Position numbers and translations under genes: made by a program
Part shown: positions 1 through 8,113 of the stretch, piece by piece
Position numbering within the stretch: the stretch's first letter is position 1
Layout: each line of letters starts with the position of its first letter
From: Butyricicoccus_A sp963620595
GTDB taxonomy: Bacteria > Bacillota > Clostridia > Oscillospirales > Butyricicoccaceae
Assembly: GCA_963620595.1 (NCBI GenBank)
Contig: CAVFAY010000012.1
Span: 12,700-76,699 of the forward strand
Direction: 5' to 3'
DNA length: 64,000 bases
Notes under the pieces: generated by a model
The model's database searches: none
What the model was told of the DNA's origin: nothing
What the model saw: the letters and a program-made list of their open reading frames with translations, nothing else

Positions 1-742
1 CGCCCTCGAGCATCTCGCCCTGTCCCTTCTGCGGTGGGGTAAAGGATGCGAAGATGTTCGTCGGAGAACCCTTCAGGCCGATGGTGTCCAGCTCGATCAG
101 CGGATCATCCTTCAGAGTGTTGAAGTCAAATACGGACATCGGCTTGCTGTATGTCTCGAAAATACCGCCTACGCTCATGTAGCGCGGGGTGTTCAGTTCC
201 TTGATTGCGGTAATCAGGCACGGTGTCTGGGTCTTGATGGTCATGTAGCCATCTTCCAGCATTCTCTTTACAGTTACATCGCGGCCTTCTACCTTGATGT
301 CTGCTGCGTAAGTGATCTGCGGCAGACCCAGCTTCTCTGCGATCTGCGGACCTACCTGTGCGGTATCACCGTCGATTGCCTGACGGCCGCACAGTACAAT
401 GTCGTCGTCCTCTACGCCGATCTTGTTGATTGCTGCTGCCAGGATCTGAGAGGTTGCGAACGTATCGGAACCGCCGAACTCACGGCCGGATACCAGTACT
501 GCTTCGTCAACGCCCATTGCCATGATCTCACGCAGCATGCCTTCTGCCGGAGGAGGACCCATGGTTACTACGATGGTCTTGCAGCCGGTCTGATCCTTCA
601 GGGTCAGTGCTGCTTCGATTGCGTTCTTGTCGTCCGGGTTAATAATAGCAGCCATAGAAGCACGGTCCAGCGTTCCGTCCGGCTTTACTGCAACCTTACC
701 AGAAGTATCCGGAACCTGCTTTACGCATACGATAACTTTCAT
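1..742 (-). CDS. etfB: Electron transfer flavoprotein beta subunit, copy 1 (3' end outside window)
   Basis: This is the beta subunit of an electron-transfer flavoprotein, which with EtfA passes electrons to or from an acyl-CoA dehydrogenase; in butyrate-forming Clostridia the Bcd-EtfAB complex bifurcates electrons from NADH to crotonyl-CoA and ferredoxin. It starts MKVIVCVKQVPDTSGK and the window edge cuts it near residue 247 of an expected 266. The 747 bases at 1-747 are identical to 3540-4286, so the protein equals the second copy as far as it can be read. It follows the acyl-CoA dehydrogenase at 764-1903 by 21 bp, with its ribosome binding site in that gap, so it is the second gene of a bcd-etfB unit whose etfA should lie beyond the window. 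Confidence 0.93.
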   Translation of the reverse strand, partial: MKVIVCVKQVPDTSGKVAVKPDGTLDRASMAAIINPDDKNAIEAALTLKDQTGCKTIVVTMGPPPAEGMLREIMAMGVDEAVLVSGREFGGSDTFATSQILAAAINKIGVEDDDIVLCGRQAIDGDTAQVGPQIAEKLGLPQITYAADIKVEGRDVTVKRMLEDGYMTIKTQTPCLITAIKELNTPRYMSVGGIFETYSKPMSVFDFNTLKDDPLIELDTIGLKGSPTNIFASFTPPQKGQGEMLEG

Positions 743-763
743 GATTCTATATCCTCCCTATTC

Positions 764-1903
764 TTACTTACCGAGTACGTTGCCTGCGATAACGACTCTC
801 TGAATTTCAGAGGTGCCCTCGTACAGCTCGGTGATCTTAGCATCACGCATCATGCGCTCAACCGGGTAGTCACGGGTGTAACCGTAGCCGCCGAACAGCT
901 GAACTGCCTGCGTGGTGATCTTCATAGCAGCCTCAGAAGCAAACAGCTTAGCCATAGCAGCGTCCTTGGTGAAACGCTTGCCAGCGCCCTTTGCAGCAGC
1001 AGCAGAATAGGTCAGCAGACGAGCTGCGTTGATAGCAACTTCCATGTCAGCAAATACGAACTGGGTGTTCTGGAACTTGGAGATCGGACGACCGAACTGT
1101 ACACGACCCTTGGTGTACTCAACAGCCTCGTTCATAGCGCCCTCAGCGATGCCCAGTGCCTGTGCAGCGATGCCGATACGGCCGCCGTCCAGGGTGTTCA
1201 TAGCGATGTTGAAGCCCTTGCCCAGTCTGCCAAGCAGGTTTTCCTTCGGGATGATGCAGTCCTCGAATACGATCTCAGCCGTCGGGGAACCGTGCAGGCC
1301 CATCTTCTCCTCGTGACGACCTACAGAGAAGCCCGGGAAGTCCTTCTCCACGATGAATGCAGAGATGCCCTTGGTGCCCTTGGACGGGTCAGTCATTGCG
1401 AATACTACAAAAATGTCAGCTACATAGCCGTTGGTGATGAAGATCTTGGAACCGTTCATTACCCAGTGGTCACCCTTATCTTCGCAAACAGTGGTGCCCT
1501 TAGAAGCATCGGAACCAGCGTTCGGCTCGGTCAGAGCGAAAGCGCCTACCTTGCCGTTAACCAGCTGCGGCAGATACTTCTTCTTCTGCTCCTCGGTACC
1601 GAAGTTGATGATCGGTCCGCAGCACAGGCCGTTGTGGGTAGCAACGATGTCGCCGGTGGAAGCGCACTGCTTGGACAGCTCTTCTACTGCGATAGCAGCG
1701 GAGATGTCGTCAGCGCCAGGTCCGCCGTACTCCTTCGGTACGCACATGCCCATTACGCCGTAACGGAACAGCTTGGCGATGTTGTCAGCCGGATACTGCT
1801 CGGTGCGATCAGTCTCAGCTGCGATCGGCTTGACTTCTTCTTCGGTAAACTCTGCGAGAGCCTTCCGAATCAGTTCTTGCTCTTTGGTCAAGTTGAAGTC
1901 CAT
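764..1903 (-). CDS. Acyl-CoA dehydrogenase (butyryl-CoA dehydrogenase type), copy 1
   Basis: A 379-residue flavin acyl-CoA dehydrogenase of the short-chain/butyryl type, likely reducing crotonyl-CoA to butyryl-CoA with its ETF partner. Visible landmarks are LTEPNAGSD (flavin/substrate loop, about residue 125), the GGRIGIAAQALG helix, FGGYGYTRDYPVERMMRDAKI and the C-terminal YEGTSEIQR, whose glutamate is the catalytic base in this family. The start is fixed by a GGAGG about 8 bases upstream and by the conserved MDFxLTKEQ opening. It heads a bcd-etfB unit with a good promoter at 1988-2016. It is clearly diverged from the paralogue at 4302-5447, unlike their identical etfB partners, so the two may prefer different acyl chains. 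Substrate is inferred from context. Confidence 0.93.
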   Translation of the reverse strand: MDFNLTKEQELIRKALAEFTEEEVKPIAAETDRTEQYPADNIAKLFRYGVMGMCVPKEYGGPGADDISAAIAVEELSKQCASTGDIVATHNGLCCGPIINFGTEEQKKKYLPQLVNGKVGAFALTEPNAGSDASKGTTVCEDKGDHWVMNGSKIFITNGYVADIFVVFAMTDPSKGTKGISAFIVEKDFPGFSVGRHEEKMGLHGSPTAEIVFEDCIIPKENLLGRLGKGFNIAMNTLDGGRIGIAAQALGIAEGAMNEAVEYTKGRVQFGRPISKFQNTQFVFADMEVAINAARLLTYSAAAAKGAGKRFTKDAAMAKLFASEAAMKITTQAVQLFGGYGYTRDYPVERMMRDAKITELYEGTSEIQRVVIAGNVLGK

Positions 1904-1987
1904 GTTTTATTCCTCCAATTTCACTATAATATGTGTTTCAATAACACCCAAAGAAACTAAAAAGTTAACATATACCTTATCAAAATT

Positions 1988-2016
1988 AGTATATCATATT
2001 TCATTTTGTTGTGCAA
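1988..2016 (-). promoter_or_regulatory. Sigma-A-type promoter for acyl-CoA dehydrogenase copy 1
   Basis: On the minus strand this reads TTGCAC, 17 bases, TATACT, in an AT-rich stretch 85 bp upstream of the 1903 start. The rest of the 1904-2342 gap holds only the etfA terminator (2222-2251) and featureless AT-rich DNA. Confidence 0.6.
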
Positions 2017-2221
2017 TGTTTTTTATCGTGAATGGTTACGAAAGAAAATTTTATCTAACATTACTAACAAAATGCACAAATTGTGGCCTTTTGGAGCAAA
2101 ATAACGTTTTTTTGAACGTTTAACCCAGCTTTTTTCACCAAAAACAAACAGTTGCCCAAAAGCGTTTGCTAATTTTATAGCCGAATAACATTATTTTGCC
2201 GAGATTCAGAAATTTTTGCAC

Positions 2222-2251
2222 AAAAAATCCCTCCGGAATAATCCGGAGGGA
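2222..2251 (-). terminator. Rho-independent terminator of the bcd-etfB-etfA operon
   Basis: A perfect 10-bp stem (2228-2237 with 2242-2251, TCCCTCCGGA arm) and a 4-base loop are followed on the minus strand by six T residues. It lies 91 bp beyond the etfA stop codon. Confidence 0.9.
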
Positions 2252-2342
2252 CGTTTCTCGTCTGAATACAAAATAGAAGTCGGCGGCAAAGGATTTTGCC
2301 TGTGTTTTTGTGAATATCTATATCTGTTTCTGTATAAACAGA

Positions 2343-3461
2343 TTACTTTGCAGCCTTAGCTGCCTTGATGGTCTCGATCATCATCGGTACTACCTTGAAC
2401 AGGTCGCCGCAGATGCCCCAATCAGCTACATCGAAAATCGGTGCGCTCTCGGACTTGTTGACTGCGATGATGTTCTCGGAGTCCTGCATACCAGCCTTGT
2501 GCTGGATGGCACCGGAGATACCCAGTGCGATGTACAGCTTCGGATGTACGGTCTTACCAGTCTGACCTACCTGATGGTCAGCGGTCAGCCAGCCAGAGTC
2601 GATAGCTACACGGGAGCCGCCTACTACGCCGCCCAGTACTTCTGCCAGCTCTTCTGCCAGCTTGATGCCCTTCTCTACGTCCTTGGAGATACCACGGCCT
2701 ACAGATACGACAACATCAGCACCGATCAGGTCTACCAGCTGCTTAGCTTCCTTTACGACCTCAACTACCTGTGTCTTGATCGGATCCAGCTCTACGCTGT
2801 ACTTCTCTACTACGACTGCATTTGCCTTAGCTTCGTCGTACTCGCCCTTCTTCAGTACGCCCGGACGTACAGTGGACATCTGCGGACGGAATCTCGGGCA
2901 AATGATAGTTGCCATCAGGTGACCGCCGAATGCCGGACGGGTCATCTTCAGGTTGCGGTCGTCCATCTTGATTCGACCGGTCTCTACCATCTGATCTACA
3001 TTCAGGGTAGATGCTTCTCTCAGGAAGTCTGCGTACTTAGCAGTATCTACATCCAGATGGGTGCAGTCTGCGGTCAGACCGGTGTGCAGTCTTGCTGCGC
3101 AGCGCGGGCCCAGGTCACGACCAATGTTGGTTGCGCCAATCAGTACGATCTCCGGCTTCTTGTCCATGACTGCCTTGCAGATAACATCTGCATATGCATC
3201 AGTGGTGTAATCCTTCAGTGCCGGATCGTCTACCAGAATTACCTTGTCTGCGCCATATGCGCCAATTTCCTTTGCCAGGCCTTCTACCTGATCGCCTACC
3301 AGCAGACCTGCCAGCTCTACGCCCAGATCATCTGCCAGCTTACGGCCTTCGGATACCAGCTCAAGGACTGTGCTCTGCAGCTCGCCCTGACGCTGCTCAC
3401 AGAATACCCAAACGCCCTTGAAATCCTTCATGTTCTCTCCGGAATTCTTAAACTCAGCCAT
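2343..3461 (-). CDS. etfA: Electron transfer flavoprotein alpha subunit
   Basis: Alpha subunit of the ETF, carrying the FAD-binding C-terminal domain. GSRVAIDSGWLTADHQVGQ and the following GKTVHPKLYIALGISGAIQH segment are the EtfA FAD-binding signature (about residues 250-300). The N-terminal domain (FKGVWVFCEQRQGEL) is the alpha/beta fold shared with EtfB. At 372 residues it is somewhat longer than the usual 320-340, mostly at the N terminus. It starts 20 bp after etfB (3481-4281) with a clear AAAGGAG, giving the gene order acd, etfB, etfA typical of Bcd-ETF complexes. The terminator at 2222-2251 closes the operon. Confidence 0.95.
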   Translation of the reverse strand: MAEFKNSGENMKDFKGVWVFCEQRQGELQSTVLELVSEGRKLADDLGVELAGLLVGDQVEGLAKEIGAYGADKVILVDDPALKDYTTDAYADVICKAVMDKKPEIVLIGATNIGRDLGPRCAARLHTGLTADCTHLDVDTAKYADFLREASTLNVDQMVETGRIKMDDRNLKMTRPAFGGHLMATIICPRFRPQMSTVRPGVLKKGEYDEAKANAVVVEKYSVELDPIKTQVVEVVKEAKQLVDLIGADVVVSVGRGISKDVEKGIKLAEELAEVLGGVVGGSRVAIDSGWLTADHQVGQTGKTVHPKLYIALGISGAIQHKAGMQDSENIIAVNKSESAPIFDVADWGICGDLFKVVPMMIETIKAAKAAK

Positions 3462-3480
3462 TTGTTGTTTCTCCTTTCAA

Positions 3481-4281
3481 TTAAATGATGTGCTTTGCCA
3501 GCAGCTTGTCAACCAGTACGTCAACAGTCTTCTGGTCAGCGCCCTCGAGCATCTCGCCCTGTCCCTTCTGCGGTGGGGTAAAGGATGCGAAGATGTTCGT
3601 CGGAGAACCCTTCAGGCCGATGGTGTCCAGCTCGATCAGCGGATCATCCTTCAGAGTGTTGAAGTCAAATACGGACATCGGCTTGCTGTATGTCTCGAAA
3701 ATACCGCCTACGCTCATGTAGCGCGGGGTGTTCAGTTCCTTGATTGCGGTAATCAGGCACGGTGTCTGGGTCTTGATGGTCATGTAGCCATCTTCCAGCA
3801 TTCTCTTTACAGTTACATCGCGGCCTTCTACCTTGATGTCTGCTGCGTAAGTGATCTGCGGCAGACCCAGCTTCTCTGCGATCTGCGGACCTACCTGTGC
3901 GGTATCACCGTCGATTGCCTGACGGCCGCACAGTACAATGTCGTCGTCCTCTACGCCGATCTTGTTGATTGCTGCTGCCAGGATCTGAGAGGTTGCGAAC
4001 GTATCGGAACCGCCGAACTCACGGCCGGATACCAGTACTGCTTCGTCAACGCCCATTGCCATGATCTCACGCAGCATGCCTTCTGCCGGAGGAGGACCCA
4101 TGGTTACTACGATGGTCTTGCAGCCGGTCTGATCCTTCAGGGTCAGTGCTGCTTCGATTGCGTTCTTGTCGTCCGGGTTAATAATAGCAGCCATAGAAGC
4201 ACGGTCCAGCGTTCCGTCCGGCTTTACTGCAACCTTACCAGAAGTATCCGGAACCTGCTTTACGCATACGATAACTTTCAT
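3481..4281 (-). CDS. etfB: Electron transfer flavoprotein beta subunit, copy 2
   Basis: Complete 266-residue EtfB. The N-terminal MKVIVCVKQVPDT motif, the nucleotide-binding VLCGRQAIDGDTAQVGPQIAEKLG segment (about residues 120-142) and the length all fit EtfB of butyryl-CoA dehydrogenase complexes. It sits between the acyl-CoA dehydrogenase (20 bp upstream) and etfA (19 bp downstream), an ordinary translationally packed operon. Its first 247 codons and the six bases before the start are identical at every position to the truncated copy at 1-747, whereas the adjoining dehydrogenases differ, which suggests recent duplication or gene conversion. Confidence 0.96.
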   Translation of the reverse strand: MKVIVCVKQVPDTSGKVAVKPDGTLDRASMAAIINPDDKNAIEAALTLKDQTGCKTIVVTMGPPPAEGMLREIMAMGVDEAVLVSGREFGGSDTFATSQILAAAINKIGVEDDDIVLCGRQAIDGDTAQVGPQIAEKLGLPQITYAADIKVEGRDVTVKRMLEDGYMTIKTQTPCLITAIKELNTPRYMSVGGIFETYSKPMSVFDFNTLKDDPLIELDTIGLKGSPTNIFASFTPPQKGQGEMLEGADQKTVDVLVDKLLAKHII

Positions 4282-4301
4282 GATTCAGTGTCCTCCCTAT
4301 C

Positions 4302-5447
4302 TTACTTGCCGAGTACGTTGTTAGCGATTACCATGCGCTGTACCTGAGAAGTGCCCTCGTAGATCTCAGTGATCTTAGCATCACGCATCATGCGCTCCAT
4401 CGGGTACTCGCGGATGTAACCGTAACCGCCGAAGATCTGGAGAGCCTTGGTGGTAACATCCATAGCAGTCTCAGCAGCAAACAGCTTAGCCATAGCAGCT
4501 TCCTTGTTGTACGGCAGACCATTGTCCTTGTTGAATGCAGCACGGCGAACCAGCAGACGAGCTGCTTCTACCTGCGTCTCCATGTCAGCGATCATCCACT
4601 GCAGACCCTGGAACTTGGACAGCGTCTTACCAAACTGTACACGCTCCTTCATGTAAGCAACAGCCTGATCCAGCGCGCCCTGTGCGATGCCCAGTGCCTG
4701 AGAAGCGATACCGATACGGCCGCCGTCCAGGGTGGTCATAGCGATCTTAAAGCCCTGACCTTCTCTGCCCAGCAGACGGTCTGCCGGAAGAACCATGTCC
4801 TCGAATACCAGCTCAGCAGTCTGGGAGCCGCGGATACCCATCTTGTGCTCGATCTTGCCGATGGAGAATCCCGGATCGTCCTTATCAACGATAAATGCAG
4901 AAATACCATGATTTCTTGCAGCCTTATCGGTCATAGCAAAAATTACATAAGTGTCAGCAATGCCGCCGCCGGTGATAAATACCTTAGAGCCATTGATGAC
5001 ATAAGAGCCGTCCTCCTGCTTTACAGCAACAGTCTGCTGTGCTGCAGAGTCAGTGCCGGCATTTGGCTCGGTCAGGCCAAACGCACCAGTCTTGTGACCG
5101 TCGATCAGCGGACGCAGCCACTTCTCCTTCTGCTCAGCGGTGCCGTACTTGAAGATCGGCCAAGCGCCCAGCGTTGCGTGAGAAGAAATGATACAGCCGG
5201 TAGTGCCGCAGAAGCGGGATGCTTCCTCGATTGCGATAGAGTAGCAGATGGTGTCGCCGCCGGAGCCGCCCAGCTCCTTCGGGAACTGAATGCCCATCAG
5301 ACCGTACTTACGCATCTTTTCTACTGTTTCAAACGGATAACGCTCTTCAGCGTCGATCTCAGCAGCGATCGGCTCTACTTCGTTCACTGCGAACTCACGG
5401 CACATTTTCTGAACCAGTGCCTGCTCTTTTGTAAGCCTAAAATCCAT
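4302..5447 (-). CDS. Acyl-CoA dehydrogenase (butyryl-CoA dehydrogenase type), copy 2
   Basis: A 381-residue acyl-CoA dehydrogenase and the first gene of the complete bcd-etfB-etfA operon. It shows LTEPNAGTDSA, GGRIGIASQALG, FGGYGYIREYPMERMMRDAKI and YEGTSQVQR, with the catalytic glutamate in YEGT. The open frame runs 54 bp further upstream, but the start was set at MDFRLTKEQ because a GGGAGG lies 8 bases before it and the paralogue begins the same way. It is driven by a near-consensus promoter (5589-5616) with an inverted repeat at the start of the transcript. The likely reaction is NADH/ferredoxin-coupled crotonyl-CoA reduction in butyrate synthesis; the exact acyl substrate cannot be read from sequence. 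Confidence 0.94.
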   Translation of the reverse strand: MDFRLTKEQALVQKMCREFAVNEVEPIAAEIDAEERYPFETVEKMRKYGLMGIQFPKELGGSGGDTICYSIAIEEASRFCGTTGCIISSHATLGAWPIFKYGTAEQKEKWLRPLIDGHKTGAFGLTEPNAGTDSAAQQTVAVKQEDGSYVINGSKVFITGGGIADTYVIFAMTDKAARNHGISAFIVDKDDPGFSIGKIEHKMGIRGSQTAELVFEDMVLPADRLLGREGQGFKIAMTTLDGGRIGIASQALGIAQGALDQAVAYMKERVQFGKTLSKFQGLQWMIADMETQVEAARLLVRRAAFNKDNGLPYNKEAAMAKLFAAETAMDVTTKALQIFGGYGYIREYPMERMMRDAKITEIYEGTSQVQRMVIANNVLGK

Positions 5448-5561
5448 ACCAGTAAACCTCCCAAAAAATATCAATTCCATGTGAAATCTGCAAACGCACA
5501 TTTTGCTGATCTGGCTTTCGGCTAAAAGTACGGTGCACCTTCAGGAATGCGGGTTAATCTA

Positions 5562-5581
5562 TGTACATGCGCACATGCACA
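5562..5581. promoter_or_regulatory. Inverted repeat next to the bcd promoter (possible operator)
   Basis: TGTACATG, four bases, CATGCACA: two 8-base arms with one mismatch, centred about 20 bp downstream of the -10 box, where a repressor would block the initiating polymerase. No cognate regulator is adjacent. The identity of any bound protein is unknown. Confidence 0.45.
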
Positions 5582-5588
5582 CGCTTAT

Positions 5589-5616
5589 ATTATAGCGATT
5601 CCGAAATCTTTGTCAA
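5589..5616 (-). promoter_or_regulatory. Strong sigma-A promoter of the bcd-etfB-etfA operon
   Basis: On the minus strand TTGACA, 16 bases, TATAAT: both hexamers are perfect, 142 bp upstream of the start. The long leader contains the inverted repeat at 5562-5581. The remaining part of the 5448-5831 gap (5617-5782) is AT-rich with no further signal. Confidence 0.85.
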
Positions 5617-5782
5617 GAAATTCACGCACTTTTTTTGAACACTTTTTATAATTTACCAAGAATTTACTCAGTTTTTTTCACACGTTTTGCACGCACTTTT
5701 TACAACAGTATAATATTTATAGAAAATATACACTTTGTGTTCAAATGAAATTTTTAACGAAGGGGAAAAGAATCGCTAAGAC

Positions 5783-5817
5783 AAAAAAAGAGAGCCGTCC
5801 CGTTTGGGACAGCTCTC
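5783..5817 (-). terminator. Terminator of nadE
   Basis: A 12-bp stem with one G-U pair (5790-5801 with 5806-5817) and a GTTT loop, followed on the minus strand by seven T residues, 15 bp after the nadE stop. Confidence 0.9.
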
Positions 5818-5831
5818 CTGCTTTCTTATTC

Positions 5832-7742
5832 TTACAGTTGCTCGCACTGCTGCATCCACAGAGTGCTGACTGCGTCCGACGGCATTCTCCAGTCGCCGCG
5901 CGGGGACAGCGTGACCGTACCGACCTTCGGACCGTCCGGCAGGCAGGAACGCTTGAACTGCTGGATAAAGAACCGGCGAACAAACGTCGTCAGCCACTTC
6001 TTGATGGTCTCATCATCATAGACACCGGCAAACGCATGTTTTGCCAGACGATAGATTTTCTTCGGCTCCATGCCAAAGCGCAGCAGATAATACAGATAGA
6101 AATCGTGCAGCTCATACGGGCCGACAAGCTCCTCTGTCTTCTGCGAAATTTCTCCGTCCTTTGGCGGCAGCAGTTCCGGAGACACCGGTGTTGCGAGGAC
6201 ATCGCGCAGCACTCTGCCGGTCTCTCCGCCCGCCCGCTCTGCTTCATATGCGGTCAAATACCGAACCAAGGTCTTCGGAATCGAACCGTTGACACCGTAC
6301 ATCGACATGTGGTCGCCGTTATAGGTTGCCCAGCCCAGTGCCAGTTCGGACAAATCACCGGTGCCTATTACCATACCGCCGGTCTTATTGGCAAGATCCA
6401 TCAGAACCTGCGTGCGCTCGCGCGCCTGACCGTTTTCAAACGTTACCGAGTGATCCTCCATATCATGTCCAATGTCAAGGAAATGCTGGGTAACCGATGC
6501 GCCAATCTCAATGGTCTTGCAGGTGGTGCCGTATGCTGCTGCCAGCGTCAGCGCGTTGTTCTTGGTGCGGCTGGTTGTGCCAAAGCACGGCATCGTCACG
6601 GCAATAATATCCTTTCTGTCTCGTCCCAGCATATCAAAGGCATGGACAGTAACAACCAGTGCCAGCGCAGAATCCAAACCGCCGGACAAACCGACAACTG
6701 CGGTCTTTGCATGAGCATGACGGACACGCGTTGCCAAACCAGTTGCCTGCAAGGTCAGAATTTCTTCACAGCGCTCTGCCAAATCCTCCTTATTGGACGG
6801 AACAAACGGCGTCTGCGCAATGGTTCGGGTTAGTTTTGTCTCTCTCAGCTGCATATCAAACGGAATCTCTGCGTAATCAAACACATCTTCTGTATGGAAG
6901 GTATTCTGACGGCGTCGCTCATAATCCATGCGCTTGACATCAATTTCCGAAATCGTCAAACCGGTTGCAAACCGCTTGGACTGTGCGAGAATCGATCCGT
7001 TTTCTGCAATAATATTGTGTGCGGCAAAGACCAGATCCGTTGAGGACTCGCCCTGACCGGCATCACAGTACACATAACCACACTGTCCGCGTCCCGACTG
7101 CATCCGCACCAAATCGCGGCGATACGCCGCCTTGCCGATAATTTCATCCGAAGCGGACAGGTTATAGATAATTGTTGCGCCTGCGGCAGCCAATGCACTA
7201 GACGGCGGATTGGATACCCACAGATCTTCGCAAATCTCTGCGCCGACTGCAAATTCCGGCATCTCTGTGCACTGGAACACCTGCATCGGGCTGAGAGCAA
7301 ACTCCTGCTCGCCCCAAGTCAAATATTCTGCGGTCTCTTCAGTCGCTTCCGTGAAGTGACGCAGCTCATAGAACTCGGTATAGTTCGGAATATTGCGCTT
7401 CGGCACCATACCCAGAATGTCGCCCTTGTGCAGAACAGCCGCACAGTTATACAGCGAACCGCGCACACGAACCGGAATGCCAATCAAAATCAGCATGTCC
7501 ATGTCCTTAGTCTCCTTGGCGATGCGGAGCAGCTGCTGCTTGGCGCCCTCCAGCAGAACCTCATGCAGAAACAGATCAGAACAGGTATAGCCAGTCAGAC
7601 ACAGCTCCGGAAAACCAACAACCTGCACGCCCTGCTCATTCGCCTCGCGGCACAGAGTCAAAATATTGTCTGCATTGAATGCGCAGTCAGCCACGTGGAT
7701 TTCCGGCGTGGCTGCCGCGACTTTGATAAAACCGTCTTTCAT
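5832..7742 (-). CDS. nadE: Glutamine-dependent NAD+ synthetase
   Basis: A 636-residue two-domain enzyme that amidates nicotinic acid adenine dinucleotide to NAD+, drawing ammonia from glutamine. The N-terminal half is a nitrilase-type glutaminase with the expected triad: glutamate in FPELCLTGY, lysine in VPKRNIPNY and cysteine in GAEICEDLW (about residue 171). The C-terminal half is the synthetase, with the PP-loop VGLSGGLDSAL near residue 350 and GTGDLSELALGW. The frame extends 17 codons further upstream, but MKDGFIKVAAATPEI is preceded by GAGGTGG at suitable spacing and matches where family members begin. It is monocistronic, with its own promoter (7805-7833) and terminator (5783-5817). Confidence 0.95.
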   Translation of the reverse strand: MKDGFIKVAAATPEIHVADCAFNADNILTLCREANEQGVQVVGFPELCLTGYTCSDLFLHEVLLEGAKQQLLRIAKETKDMDMLILIGIPVRVRGSLYNCAAVLHKGDILGMVPKRNIPNYTEFYELRHFTEATEETAEYLTWGEQEFALSPMQVFQCTEMPEFAVGAEICEDLWVSNPPSSALAAAGATIIYNLSASDEIIGKAAYRRDLVRMQSGRGQCGYVYCDAGQGESSTDLVFAAHNIIAENGSILAQSKRFATGLTISEIDVKRMDYERRRQNTFHTEDVFDYAEIPFDMQLRETKLTRTIAQTPFVPSNKEDLAERCEEILTLQATGLATRVRHAHAKTAVVGLSGGLDSALALVVTVHAFDMLGRDRKDIIAVTMPCFGTTSRTKNNALTLAAAYGTTCKTIEIGASVTQHFLDIGHDMEDHSVTFENGQARERTQVLMDLANKTGGMVIGTGDLSELALGWATYNGDHMSMYGVNGSIPKTLVRYLTAYEAERAGGETGRVLRDVLATPVSPELLPPKDGEISQKTEELVGPYELHDFYLYYLLRFGMEPKKIYRLAKHAFAGVYDDETIKKWLTTFVRRFFIQQFKRSCLPDGPKVGTVTLSPRGDWRMPSDAVSTLWMQQCEQL

Positions 7743-7804
7743 AATAACTTCCACCTCAGGAATGAATTTTCGTGATCTCCTGCGTGCAGGCACGTATTGT
7801 CCTT

Positions 7805-7833
7805 ATTATACTCCACCTGTCTCCAATTGAAAA
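7805..7833 (-). promoter_or_regulatory. Promoter of nadE
   Basis: Minus strand TTTTCA, 17 bases, TATAAT, 63 bp upstream of the nadE start. The gap 7743-8113 otherwise contains AT-rich DNA (7840-7920), repeat A1 (7926-7977) and the terminator at 8071-8109. Confidence 0.6.
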
Positions 7834-7925
7834 CAGGAGATTTTATATCAATACATTTACTATTTGTATAATTTTATTGTTAATATACGAATTAAAGATT
7901 GTTTGTACCGTTCACATCTATCTCC

Positions 7926-7977
7926 AAAGCCTTCCTCTCTGAGGAAGGTGGCGCGGCGTCAGCCGTGACGGAAGGAG
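7926..7977 (+). repeat. Dispersed structured repeat, module A, copy 1
   Basis: A 52-bp element: CCTTCCTC/GAGGAAGG hairpin with a 3-base loop, then a small hairpin (CGGC/GCCG), then a free GGAAGGAG arm. Nearly the same sequence recurs at 35530-35581, 37615-37666 and inverted at 44249-44300. The AAGTCTGTATCA that follows is also found after copies 2 and 3. There is no module B partner here. Confidence 0.9.
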
Positions 7978-8070
7978 CAGCACGCCAGCAAGTCTGTATC
8001 AAGACTGCCCTTGATTTGTCAGGTGCGCGTAAGAGAGGGCGATAGATTATCATACAAAGTGCAGCAGTAA

Positions 8071-8109
8071 AAAATCACCAGCGCCGGTATTCCCAGAACT
8101 GGTGATTTT
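8071..8109 (-). terminator. Terminator of the polysaccharide deacetylase gene (shared AATCACCAG type)
   Basis: An 11-bp stem (8071-8081 with 8099-8109, AAAATCACCAG arm) followed by T residues on the minus strand. The same stem sequence is used at 37842-37873 and 63734-63770, and the preceding CAGTAAAAAATCACCAG is shared with the 37.8-kb copy. Confidence 0.8.
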
Positions 8110-8113
8110 GCTT

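Noticed and set aside
2310..3488. Long open frames antisense to etfA, etfB and the acyl-CoA dehydrogenases, for example 392 codons on the plus strand
   Set aside because: They mirror highly biased codons of well-identified genes, are rich in Cys, Leu and Tyr, and lack ribosome sites or family similarity.
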